Source: Oryza sativa Japonica Group
Taxonomy: Eukaryota; Streptophyta; Magnoliopsida; Poales; Poaceae
Direction: 5' to 3'
Assembly (NCBI RefSeq): GCF_034140825.1
Contig: NC_089041.1
Location: 26,115,501 to 26,179,500, forward strand
DNA: 64,000 bases
Part shown: positions 54,131 through 64,000 of the stretch, piece by piece
How positions within the stretch are numbered: position 1 is the stretch's first letter
How the letters are laid out: each line of letters opens with the position of its first letter
Notes under the pieces: generated by a model
What the model was told of the DNA's origin: nothing
Database searches by the model: none
Seen by the model: only the letters and a program-made list of their open reading frames with translations
Program-made: the position numbers and the translations under genes

Positions 54131-54372
54131 ATACTCCCTTCGTACTCGTAAAGAAAGTCGTTTAGGACAATGTTTAAGTCAAACCTTAGGAATATAAATC
54201 ATGAATGACTCTCAAGTTGTTGAGTTTGAAAATGTAAAATTTATATGAATAGATTTGTCTTGAAAAAATACTTTTATAAAAGTATACATATATCACTTTT
54301 CAATAAATATTTTTATAGAAACAAGAAGTCAAAGTTGTGTTTTTGGAGACCGTGTCGCTGTCCAAAACGATT
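54131..54372. mobile_element. Stowaway-like MITE, right end lost
   Basis: The left end CTCCCTTCGTACTCGTAAAG and AAAGTCGTTTAGGACA have inner complement TGTCCAAAACGATTTTCTT at 54358-54376. The final CGGAGGGAG is not found, so the element is incomplete. Confidence 0.6.
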
Positions 54373-55034
54373 TTCTTCCAAACCTCTGAAAATCCCACAT
54401 GCAGAAGATGGAAAATATGATGATGATGGCATGGTTCTAATTTTATAAAATTTAAATGACATCGTTACAAATATACGAATTATAATGGTATATCTGAATA
54501 AGTATATTTGCAATGGCACATATCAAATTAACCCAAATTTGTTTCACTGGCCTTTGCTGGTAGAGCCTCCAGCTTCAGCATCGCAGTCATGGCGTTTGCA
54601 GTAGCTTACGAATTCGTAAATTGCCAATGAAAAATCCAAGTTTCCTCTACCTGACTACCTCTCGACGGCGTAACAAATCTTGAGGAGAAGCCTGCTATTT
54701 TGTACAAATGGGGGGTTTTATATGCAAAAGCTCCATCCATCGGCCAATCTGGGACGCTGAGGTCCGATCCAACGGTCATGAATGGCCCAGTGCTGGACCG
54801 CGCCATCTCACTGACATCTGGGGTCAGGCAGTCAACGGCGCCACGTGACGTCACTCGCCCTCCCCGTCGCCGGGGATAGACGGTTCGGCGCCGCACCATC
54901 ATCTCCGGCGAGCTTGGCCTCCTCGAGCTCGTGAGCGCAGGCAAGCCTCCACGATCGCAGCAACTAGTGCCACTTCCCTATCCCAGCTGTTGTTGGAATA
55001 TGAAGTAAATTGCTTCTCTTTTCTTATTAGTTAC
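54373..55034. other. Intergenic, nothing recognised
   Basis: A GC-richer part at 54720-54960 has CACGTGACGTCA (54842-54853), an ACGT-core bZIP-type word, but no gene follows that I can support. Confidence 0.4.
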
Positions 55035-55155
55035 TCCCTCCGTTTAAAAAAACTTAACCTAATATTGATGAGACATAATTTAGTATAACGAATTTGAATA
55101 GGAGTGACCAGATTCGAAATACGATTATGTCCAATTCCATACTAGGTTATGTTTT
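55035..55155. mobile_element. Short Stowaway-like MITE, incomplete
   Basis: The left end CTCCCTCCGTTTAAAAAAAC and AACCTAATATTGATGAGAC have the partial inner complement ATACTAGGTTATGTTTTTTT. The terminal GGGAG on the right is missing. Confidence 0.6.
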
Positions 55156-55725
55156 TTTTTTTTTGGATTAACCTCTCACACTGGCCATTCATGGCTGGTC
55201 CAATTACCAGCCTCGTCATGACGTCATCCGGCCGCCATGGCGGCGTGGGGCAGCTTTCATCAAGGCAACGACGCCATTGGGCTCACTCCTGGAGAATTAA
55301 ATCGATTTAATTCTTCATTTCTCAGCTCCGACACAATTTCAATTAGCCAAAGCTACGCCATCAGATTGGCAATCTATTTACAGCGGATTCAGCAGCGTGG
55401 TCGGATGAATGCTGAAGAAAAATCCAGCTTCAGAACCTGCTCTTGGATGCGCAGAATGGTACATTGGAGAAGCTGATCTGTTTTTCTTTTAACTGTTTGC
55501 ATTCATTCATGGAGGCCAGTATCACTGATGCTGACGACGATGGCTGCCTCGCCATTCATTTCGTCTCGCTGCGACGAACCAGGGACACATTCAGAACAGC
55601 TTGCTTAGCCATCAAGAGCTAGTAGCCCCTAGTCTACTACTAGTCCATTGGCTGGGACCTACTATGAGATCTTGGAACTTCTGCAAACACTAACCAGGCA
55701 ACCAGCATGAGAAGATTTGGATTCA
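55156..55725. other. Intergenic, nothing recognised
   Basis: A 79-codon frame from 55237 has no recognisable domain and weak support, so no gene is called. Confidence 0.4.
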
Positions 55726-55872
55726 GGGTGTGTTTAGTTCCACGCTAAAATTGAAGGTTTGAAGAAATTGGAACGATGTGATGGAAAAGTTAAAAGTTTA
55801 TGTGTGTAGGAAAGTTCGATGTGACGGAAAAGTTAGAAGTTTGAAGAAAAAAGTTGGAATGTAAACAGGGCC
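55726..55872. mobile_element. 'tgtttagttcc' MITE
   Basis: 147 bp, ends GGGTGTGTTTAGTTCCACGC and GGAATGTAAACAGGGCC, flanked by TCA at 55723-55725 and 55873-55875. Confidence 0.85.
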
Positions 55873-57075
55873 TCAGTTTGGACTAGGCCTCCTTTGGATT
55901 GGAGGATGTTCAAATCCTTAGGATAGCGCCCTTTGGATTGAAGGAATGCAATTTTGAAACTCTTATCCTGAATTCCTTTGAGAAGTCAAATGCACTCTCT
56001 ACATTCTCTCTTAACCTGACAAACTTCCTCCAAAACTCATACTACGTTTTATTTCTTATGAACCATCCATGGGCATTATTTCTTATATTCATTCATCTGT
56101 TTTGAAATCCTATTTAAATTGATGCGATTTTCATGTTCCCACGTCTTGAGCGCTTTCAAAAGAAAAAAAATAAAAGGTTTGGTTTAGCGAAATTCGGAAT
56201 GGTGAGATGATGGGTGGTGACTACGGACAGGAGAAGCTGTACACTCATGTGATGACAGATGTGTCGATACAGAAAACTGCTTCAGACAAGGACCACAGTG
56301 AGTGAGTGAGGCGAAAAAATCATAATGGCTCCATGACCCATATGTTCTCTGCTCCTGCAACCAAACGACTGCCCCCAGATGCTTGTCTGGTAACCAAACC
56401 TGGGACCCTCACCAACGTGCTCACATCTCTCCCTGCCAGGTGGGCCCGACCCGGCCTGGGCCCAGCCGCCAGTCGCAGCGAGCCGTTGCCGCGATCGCCG
56501 CCGTCCACCTGGCTCGGCATCTGATACAATGCCAATCAACGGCCAAGATGGGGGGGTGGAGGAAGCAGCTTGAGGTTGGGGGATCATGGCCAATGCCTGT
56601 CTCTCCACAGCAAACATTGAAGGCTACAGCAAAATGGACCGGCTCAATGAACGCCTCCTCCTGGGGGTGTTCATTCATTCAATAAATCCTGAGCCATGCT
56701 GCAATGCAAAGCAGCTGCTCCAGAAGATCAGAAACTGCATGTGCCCTGTTGTAAAAGCCAGCAATGGCCAGGCCAAATCGGAGTAACTTCAGAATTGCAT
56801 GTTACAGCTACAGTATTTTTCCAAATTTCGACAAGGAAGCACAGCTGAGAACAGTTCAGAACAGGGAAATTTTTGATGAGTTGGAACCTCTTGAACTCAT
56901 GAAGAAAGATGGCAATGGTATCAATCAATCAATGGGATGGATGGGATCAAATCCTCTTTACACTACTCGAGTTACCAACCAAACAAACCCTGGCTACAAG
57001 GCTCTGGAAAACCCACAGAAAAAATTGGGATGAACGAAAAATCGGTTACATGTACACGGGAAATTAAAACGAAAC
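55873..57075. other. Intergenic between J-protein and RLK genes
   Basis: There is no supported gene. At 55890-56160 the words CCTTTGGATTGAAGGAATGC and TTGAAATCCTATTTAAATTG suggest another decayed MITE, not defined further. 56280-57075 includes the probable 3' UTR of the minus-strand RLK. Confidence 0.4.
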
Positions 57076-60000
57076 TCACACGGTTATGGAACACAGATCG
57101 TCACAGACCGTCTTCATGTTAGGCCTCTCATTTACAGGAAGAATACACCTAAGAGAGATCGCAAGCAGCTCGTCCATCACCCTTGGAGATTCTTCCAAGC
57201 CCGTGATGTCTCGATCGAAACAATCAGTTCCCCGTCCTTCCCTGTTGCACATTTGAACCCAGTCGGTCAGATCAACGGCCCCAGATTGACCCGAAATTAT
57301 GTCCCCGGCACTCTTCCGCGTCAACATCTCCATAACAATCACCCCAAACGCGTAAACGTCAGCTTTAAATGATGGCATTGGCTTGGCTGTGTTTGCCAGT
57401 TCTGGGGCTCTGTACCCCAATGCCCCTAAGTTAAGTATTTGCTCAGCAGTGCCACTTGGAGTCATGAACCGATGCAGGCCATAATCGACTAGCTTCGGGG
57501 AGAGATCAGGACCCGTCAAGAATATATTGGTTGGCTTTAGGTTGCCATGAGGCAGACCCTTCTCATGGTGCAAGAACTGGAGGCAGCGTGCCAGGTCGAT
57601 GGCAATTTTGAGCCGTTGAGAAACTGACAAGCGGGAGTATCTTCTTGGAGTTGACTCTGCAGCACATGCGAGGAGATCAAAATTTCAGCAATGGAAGAAA
57701 CAAATGTTGACATGAATGACCCAGCAAATATATGGAACAAATAAGATAGTAATAATCAAGCAGACAATGTAAATATTAGGTATTCCATTGTAAATTAGGA
57801 ATGCATGTCAACCAAACAAGGAAAAAATCCATTGCCGATTCAAGTGAGCATGGGATAGTTACCATAAAGATAAAGAGCCAAGCTGTCGCCATTGACGTAG
57901 TCAGAAATAATGAGTCTTTCTTGCTCCTTAGGACCCCAGTAGAAAGCTCTCCACGAAATTATATTTGGATGCCTGATGGTCCCAATCCTCTTTATCTCCT
58001 TAGTGAAGTCCTTTTTATGCTTTACGAGGCCAACACGCAGCCACTTCACTGTCAGGACATGGCCGCTTTGTAGTGCAGCTTTGTATGTCGTGCCATGACT
58101 GCTCCTTCCAAGAACCTCTGCTGGTGCTCGGGACAGGTCTTCAGCTGTGAAAACCAAAGTGCTGTCTAGGAAAATCAATTCTCCGACCAACCGATCGGGT
58201 GAGTACACTTCAAATGCCACAGGTTCCTCATGGAATCTACTATCAATAAAATGTGGTGATGTTGGTAGCACAACCCGTGGAGAGGGCTCCATAGCAGGGA
58301 CTGCAGCAGAGGTCTCAGCCATACCTGAACTCGAGGGTTCAGTGACTTCTTTTGGATCAGCATAGCCGTACTCAACAGCAGCTTCAGCTAATAGCTCTTT
58401 CTGAGCAGACATTGATCTAGCTGCAGCTGTTAAGAGATGGTCATTTGAGAAACTTGTTTTAGTTGGTATAACATTATCTTTCGGAGGCTTGAAAAGATTT
58501 GGTCGGCTTAACCTCCCCAGTTTTAGATCTCTAATAGTAATCTGACCTCTAAATCCATTTCTTCCGCAAAGCTCTTGAGACCTGACCACATAGATTGCCA
58601 ATGCTATGAAGATCACAAGCAATGCAGCTCCAATGCAGCCAACAATAAGAGCAACTCGAACGCCAGCCTTATGTCCATGAGACGATTGACTCTGAGCGAC
58701 TCCAGTATCATCATAATTTCCAGCAGGAAGGCCATCTGGAAAAACTAATAGGTCATTTCCAGGTCTAAAGCAGGTTATGGGGAATTTTTCAACACTTTTA
58801 GGAACAGTTCCTTGTAGATCATTGTAGGACACATTGAATATCTTCAAACTAGCCTGGGGCATATCAGGAATTCTGCCAGTAAAGTGATTATGTGATAGAT
58901 CAAGATACTCCAATCCTTGAAGTTTGCTTATCTCACTTGGAATCTCCCCAGACAACTCATTCATTGCGAGAGTAAGGAACTCAACTCTTTGCAAGTTAGA
59001 AATATCTGGTGGCAACGGACCGGACAAAGAATTACTTGACAGATCAACGATCCTGAGAACAGGCTGAATTAGTGCAATCGACTCTGTTGAATGTGTGCTC
59101 TGAAATGGAATAGTCCCAGTGAAGTTGTTTCCGGAAAGATTTAACACTGTCAAAGTGGGCGACAGAAAGAAGAAAGGCAAAACAGGTCCGCCAAGAGCAT
59201 TTAGACTGAGATCGAGGAATTGTAACTTCTGATAGGTTCCCAACACGGAAGGAATAGATCCTGATAACAAATTGTTCCGCAGCTTCAGGGAGACTAAGTT
59301 CTGAAACTGTGAAGCATCATTTGGGTAGCTTCCCTCCAGTTTGTTTGAACTCAAGTCAATCGTCTCCACGGTACCATCCCAAGCACGCAATATAGCTAGC
59401 TCCCCAGAAAGCTGGTTCCCACTCAGATCAACTGAGCTACACTTGCCAACAGTGGATGGTAAGGAACCTGAGAACGTATTTGAAGAGAGATTCAGCAGCT
59501 TCAAAGTCGTCGAGTTCACAACTGGAACCGATCCTGCAAAATTACAAGCGTGCACGAATCATTTAGAGCTGTAGACAAATGAAAATGACATTTATGAATA
59601 ACTGTACAAGAAGAGAGTAGACATAGCAAGGCAGCAAACTATAAACAGATACATATATTTTTCAATAGTAGATCTCATGCCATAGCATATTAGCATAGGA
59701 ATAGTTTGTTACAGTCTTAATTGAATAATTTCTGTGTAAAAGTCATGTTAGATGGCAAGGATCCATCAGCAAGTTCTATGGTAGAAGAAATATGTGGCAA
59801 CATGACAGCTGGTTCAGAATAAAAGGTTTATTTGACTGAGTTTATCAATGAGCACCAAAAATGTTAACTACTTAAGACTATGTTTAGGTCTATAAATAAA
59901 TAACTATCGTTTATACAAACTATTACAGAAGCAACAAACATGAATTACAAAGAAAGATGCTAAAATCAGTTATAAGCCAACAATGCAGCTTCACCACGAG

Positions 60001-61266
60001 TCACAAGAGACAACTATGCAAGAAGAGTCAATTGTTCCATATGCTCATCAAATCCTCAATGCAAATGAACTCAACCAGATTCAAGATGCATTGAATATAT
60101 TTTTGCCAACGAAGTCTAGAAATATTCGTGTCGCAAATGTTACGAATCTCATTTGATTCGCAGGTTGTAATTTAGGCATCGCCACTCCACATTTGCCAAC
60201 GCGTCCAAGCACAACAACAATCAATCACAAGAACAAAATCAACCACTTCAGCTTACGCTGGGGGGTTCCTAGTGACAGATCAAGGCATTTTTGACAAAGA
60301 TAGCAGAACCATTTGACTAGCAAAAGGAAGATATATACCTGAGAAGCCATTCCTGCTGAGATCAACCTCGACAAGCCGCATCGAGTTCTGCAGCATCGCC
60401 TCCGGCATCACACCGGAAAGCGCATTGCCGGCGACCCTGAAAACCGCCAGAGAGAACCACGCGTCGATCTGCGGCACCATCCCAGCAATCCCACTGTTGC
60501 TCAAATCAAGAACCTCCAGGTTCTTGAAGGCCCCCACCGTCTCGTTCCGGAAGAACCCGCCCTGCAGCTTGTTGTGGCTGAGGTTGAGGTACTTGACGGT
60601 GTTCCCGATGCTGGACAAGCTCTCGAGCTCCAAATCGACGGCGCCGGTGAAGAGGTTGTCGCTGAGGTCAATGTACTCGGCGTTGCGGAGCTCGGCGAGC
60701 AGATCGCCGGCATTGCCCCAGAAGGAGTTGCTGCGGAGGTCGATGCGGCGGAGGTTCTGCAGCTGCCGGATCCCGTCGGTGGGGAAGCCCGAGGAGAAGT
60801 TGTTGTGGGAGAGGTTGAGGTGGACGAGGCCGGAGAGGTCGGCGAGGCGGCCGGGGATGGGGCCGTAGAAGCGGTTCCCGGAGAGGTCGAGGTGGCGGAG
60901 CGAGGAGAGGTAGCCGATGCCGGGGGGGAGGCGGCCGGAGAACGCGTTCCCGGCGAGGGACAGGTTCTGGAGCGCGCGCATGCCGGAGAGCGTCACCAGC
61001 TTGAGCTCCCCGGCGAGGCCGAGCCCGTCGAGCGCGACGCCGACCACCGCGCCGCCGTCGCACACGACCCCTCTCCACCCAGACGGGCACCCGCCGCCTC
61101 CCCCGCCGGCGTCGGGCGTCGCCGGCGGCGACCAGGATCCCAGCACGGGGTCCCTCCCCCTGTCCGAAATCCCCTTCTTGAACTCCAGCAGCGCCGCCAC
61201 GTCGTCGCCCGCCGCGCCGCCGCCTCCCAACACCACCAAAACCACCAGCACGAGGAGCGCGGCCAT
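57076..61266 (-). CDS. GHR1-like LRR receptor pseudokinase
   Basis: Arabidopsis GHR1 is a plasma-membrane LRR receptor pseudokinase in guard-cell H2O2/ABA signalling; this gene resembles it in layout. Exons on the minus strand are 61266-60339, 59533-57863 and 57656-57076 (GT-AG, phase 1 both), giving 1059 residues. A signal peptide (MAALLVLVVLVVLGGGGAAG) leads to the LRR N-cap (DVAALLEFKKGI, CPSGWRGVVCDG) and about 18-20 LRRs to residue 590. A membrane span follows at 602-627 and a long juxtamembrane region to about 775. In the kinase-like domain the loop is VLGRSSHG (783-790) and Lys806 is present (LTVKW). HRD is HGN (903-905) and DFG is DYG (924-926), so the catalytic Asp is lost. APE is kept. 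It could instead be the At5g10020-like paralogue. The frame is open upstream of 61266, but the signal peptide supports this ATG. Confidence 0.9.
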
Positions 61267-61463
61267 GGATGCGGGTGCGGGGGTGGCCACAGCTAGGTTT
61301 CGGCGTGGGAGCAGGTGGTGGCGGCGGCGGCGGCGGCTGCCATTGGAGGGGGGTGAGAAGCTTAGCTGAGAGAGAGAGAAGGGGAAGAGATGTGTGAGAG
61401 AAAGAAATGCAAATTTTTGGAAATGCGAGGGGTGGAGTGTAATAATAGCAAGCACCAGCTGGG

Positions 61464-61489
61464 GAAGAGAGAGAGAGAGAGAGAGAGAG
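61464..61489. repeat. (GA)n microsatellite upstream of the RLK
   Basis: About 13 GA units, CT on the gene strand, roughly 200 bp before the ATG and so probably in the leader or core promoter. Confidence 0.85.
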
Positions 61490-61598
61490 TAGTGTATGCC
61501 AGTACAGACTGGAAAGTTACAAGTGGTTGTCTTGTGCTGTAGAAGTTGTAGATTGGTGTGCTGTTAAGCTTAGCTTAACTGTGGCTCTGTGACTTTGG

Positions 61599-61954
61599 AC
61601 GTGTTTAGATCGTAGCCAAAATAAACATTACTAAATTTTGGGGGTGCGTTTAGTTTCTGAAAAAAAGTTGAAAGTTTGAAGAAAGTTAAAAGTTTGGAAA
61701 AAAAGTTGGAAGTTTATATGTGTAGGAAAGTTTTAGATGTGATGTGATATGATGGAAAGTTGGAAGTTTGGGGGTAGTTGGTGGTGAACTAAACACGGCC
61801 TTAGTATTACCAAAATTTTAGTAATATTATCAATTTTTGGCAGGATTTCTTATTTATTTATCAGAGTTTGGTAAGAAACTAAATGGATGCACATATTTTT
61901 CAACTTTGCCAAAAAAATTGTATGGTTTGAAATGTCATCAATCTGAAGAAGCCC
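61599..61954. mobile_element. MITE (family of 33825) split by another MITE
   Basis: The outer parts 61599-61640 (TTACTAAATTTTG) and 61801-61954 (ATTACCAAAATTTTAGTAAT to AATCTGAAGAAGCCC) match the left and right parts of the element at 33825-34031. A second element lies between them. Confidence 0.68.
61642..61800. mobile_element. 'tgtttagttcc' MITE inside another MITE
   Basis: Ends GGGTGCGTTTAGTTTC and GTGAACTAAACACGGCC. Flanking triplets are TTG and TTA, so the duplication is imperfect. It is younger than the outer element. Confidence 0.75.
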
Positions 61955-61986
61955 TTTATTTACTTCCATGAGTGTTACTGTGTTAC

Positions 61987-62127
61987 TCCATCGTTCCATA
62001 AAAAACCAACCTAATATTAGATGTTACACATATTAGAACTATGAATATGGACATACCTATGTACAGATTTATTATACTAGAATGTGTCACGTATAATTTT
62101 AGATTCGTTTTTTTAAACAGAGGGAGT
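61987..62127. mobile_element. Stowaway-like MITE
   Basis: Ends CTCCATCGTTCCATAAAAAA and TTTTTTTAAACAGAGGGAG are inverted with several differences. The inner words CCAACCTAATATTAG and AGATTCGTTTTT have no clear mates. Confidence 0.6.
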
Positions 62128-64000
62128 TCTGTTTTGTGTCATTGTGTGAGTACTTGGGTTATGGAGCATATTGTGTGACAATGTGAGAGTAAAAACAATG
62201 TTGTCTTTAGGGTGGTTATACTTATACCTTTTTCATGGTTTCATGTACCTGGTCTTGGAAGTTTGCTTTTGTTTATTGGTTGGTTTGTGCTTTTGTTATA
62301 TTGTAGATATGTTTTGGGAAAGGTTGTTTGTGCAAAAGAAAATTATGTAACTCTTACCAAGGCTAACGTAGCATGTTGCGGGTAAATCTAGATTTCCTGT
62401 AACTCCTAGCTAGTAAAATCAAACAGTCGAGAGTTTTGTATTTAAGAGTTTTTGTAAGTTTTCCATAGTTGAGTGTGAGCAATTTGGTAAGCGCAAGAAA
62501 TGACCGCTTAGAATGCAAGTTGAATCTTTCACCATTGTAGATCTTTTTTTCCCTTTGTACTGTAGATGTGTTCTAGTGTAGTACTAGTAGCGTTTTGTTG
62601 CTCATCCTAAAGTGCTTTATAACTATATTCTTTAAAAAAAAGAAGAAGAAAAAACATGTTACTCACGTTATTCCTGAAAAGACAAACTCAATTTAACTAC
62701 GGAAATATTTAATGTCAAAATATTTATTGTTACAGCAACTTCTTGACATCTCAAGGTCAAGGAAGAGAATTAGGGAACATGCAATAAAAAATAACAAAAG
62801 CTACCATTCATTTATACATTAGTTAGATTATTAGAGTGCCACCCATTGGGGACAATCAGTAATTCAAAATAAATAAATAAACCTCTCAAATGTGTGCAGA
62901 CACTGGGCACTGGTAGAAAAGCAAGAGCCCCCACATGACCCAAGGCTGTTTCAGGCTTTGACCCCTTTCCTCCAGCTCAGTTGAGCTGCCTGCCCTCTTG
63001 CTTTCCATTCTTTCCTCCCTTTTCCTTACCTCCAATGCTCTCTTTCTTCATGCCACTCAACAACACATTAGACTATAATTTTTTTTAGAAAAAAATCCAA
63101 ACAGAACTGGAAAAAAATCGACAGTTTATAAAGTATACAATTTTTGTCATGGACAAGTGTCATGAGGTGATATTCTTCTAGTTTGTGCAAGGTTGATGTG
63201 ATGTAGTGGTAGTAGTAAATGGAGTGTAGTATTTATTTCAGTAGCTCACAGAGGTTTAGAGAGACATGAAGACCTTAGATTCAGGAGCCTGTCACATGTC
63301 CAATTATATATTTCTGGTACCAGGTAGATCAGGAGAAAATTTCTACCTCTCCAGATAATTTCAGTGCTTCATATTGACAGTTTACAAGATATTTTATATT
63401 GTGATCTTCCTCTGTTCATCCAATTATTCGATTTCTGTCAAAATTGGCGTTAGTCCTTTCATGAATTTGGCTGATCCAGGATCTGTGCAGTTTTTGCTTC
63501 TGAATCTTGCCAACATTTCAACATGCCATTTCTGAAGTTTAAGGTTAAGGATGTGATGACTGAAAGGACGGTAAAACAGTCGGTGCATAGTGGAATTAGA
63601 GGATATATATTCATATCCTAATCCAGATGCTTGCTGTTAGGAGGAAATATAGGCTCTGAAAATGACATGGTGTAGAGGAGTACTAATCAATCGGAGAGAT
63701 TGATGGGCTCTGGAGTTTGGAGTTTCTTGACATCAAAATCCAGAGTTGTCTGTGATAGAGACGGTAGTGCTAACAAGAATTAACTAGCAGGATAAGTTGA
63801 AAAGTGTGTCATGTTTGGATGACACTTAATTAAGGTTGCCATATTTTTAGATTAAGAGGGGCCAAGCATGATTGGAGTTCCATAAGTCAAATATTCTTCC
63901 ATTTCTTTCCTCTCGTTTGGATGTGTATGAGGGTGACAGTGTGTGTCCTGACTGGTCCTGAGCTGGATGTAATTCCTGCACGAAATGCCTAATTGGTGCA
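62128..64000. other. Intergenic, nothing recognised
   Basis: The far upstream region of the RLK gene. It is A/T-rich, with a few short poly(A)/poly(T) tracts. I see no coding frame, RNA gene or mobile element I could support. Confidence 0.4.

Noticed and set aside
55237-55476. 79-codon frame with possible small protein
   Set aside because: No motif, weak start context and no splice continuation that I could support.
60574-61296. A 240-codon + strand frame opposite RLK exon 1
   Set aside because: It comes from the regular LRR codon pattern and high GC on the other strand; there is no domain, and the LRR frame is clearly the coding one.

Overview
The window looks like nuclear DNA from rice (Oryza, most likely O. 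sativa). The signs are plant gene families with plant-type introns, a p-SINE1-like SINE (an Oryza family), many Stowaway and Tourist-type MITEs, two Mutator-type elements with 9-bp target duplications, and GC-rich monocot 5' coding ends. I can suggest no chromosome with confidence.

Region 1 (about 1-31.6 kb) is a tandem array of six SKP1-like genes of the OSK type, all on the + strand and apparently intronless. Their ATGs are at 8856, 12845, 15776, 18692, 25694 (or 25615) and 29326. Each unit also carries a homologous promoter, with a TATA box and a conserved GATCAATCC initiator-region motif, and a long homologous 3' flank rich in degenerate copies of CTGAAGCATTTCGTTTCAG. Flank sequence at 5118-8740 shows that the array continued to the left. 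The units are broken up by retroposons and transposons: a nearly full LINE (1-5117), a 2.26-kb Mutator-like element holding a miniature LTR element, five LINE tails, a SINE inside a LINE, and several MITEs. Because the units are paralogous, they serve as 'empty sites' that fix the insertion boundaries. The six proteins differ in domain content: OSK-1 and OSK-2 have lost the usual C-terminal F-box-binding end, OSK-3 lacks the N-terminal beta-strand part, and OSK-4 to OSK-6 look closer to complete.

Region 2 (31.8-42.3 kb) has a GPI-anchored lipid-transfer-protein gene (minus strand, three exons including a 30-nt one) and a MITE-dense stretch. It also has a Pack-MULE-like element carrying a phosphoserine aminotransferase fragment, a non-autonomous hAT element, a small possibly decayed gene for an unrecognised membrane protein, and a mosaic segment made of duplicated 3' ends of neighbouring genes. 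A mitochondrial ribosomal protein bL12 gene (minus) closes the region.

Region 3 (42.5-61.5 kb) holds ordinary single-copy genes with clear intron-exon structures. These are an ACINUS-like SAP/RRM/RSB protein, divergent from bL12m; an ATG14-like subunit of the autophagy PI3-kinase complex; a J-domain protein with a likely organelle transit peptide; and, on the minus strand, a GHR1-type LRR receptor pseudokinase. All predicted junctions are GT-AG and the exon phases sum to full reading frames.

Region 4 (61.5-64 kb) is the RLK upstream region with a nested pair of MITEs and otherwise nothing I recognise. The genes do not form one pathway. The array concerns SCF ubiquitin ligases, and the rest is mixed housekeeping, RNA processing, autophagy and signalling. 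The most unusual item is the SKP1-like array, with its complementary domain losses and shared palindrome-rich 3' flanks.
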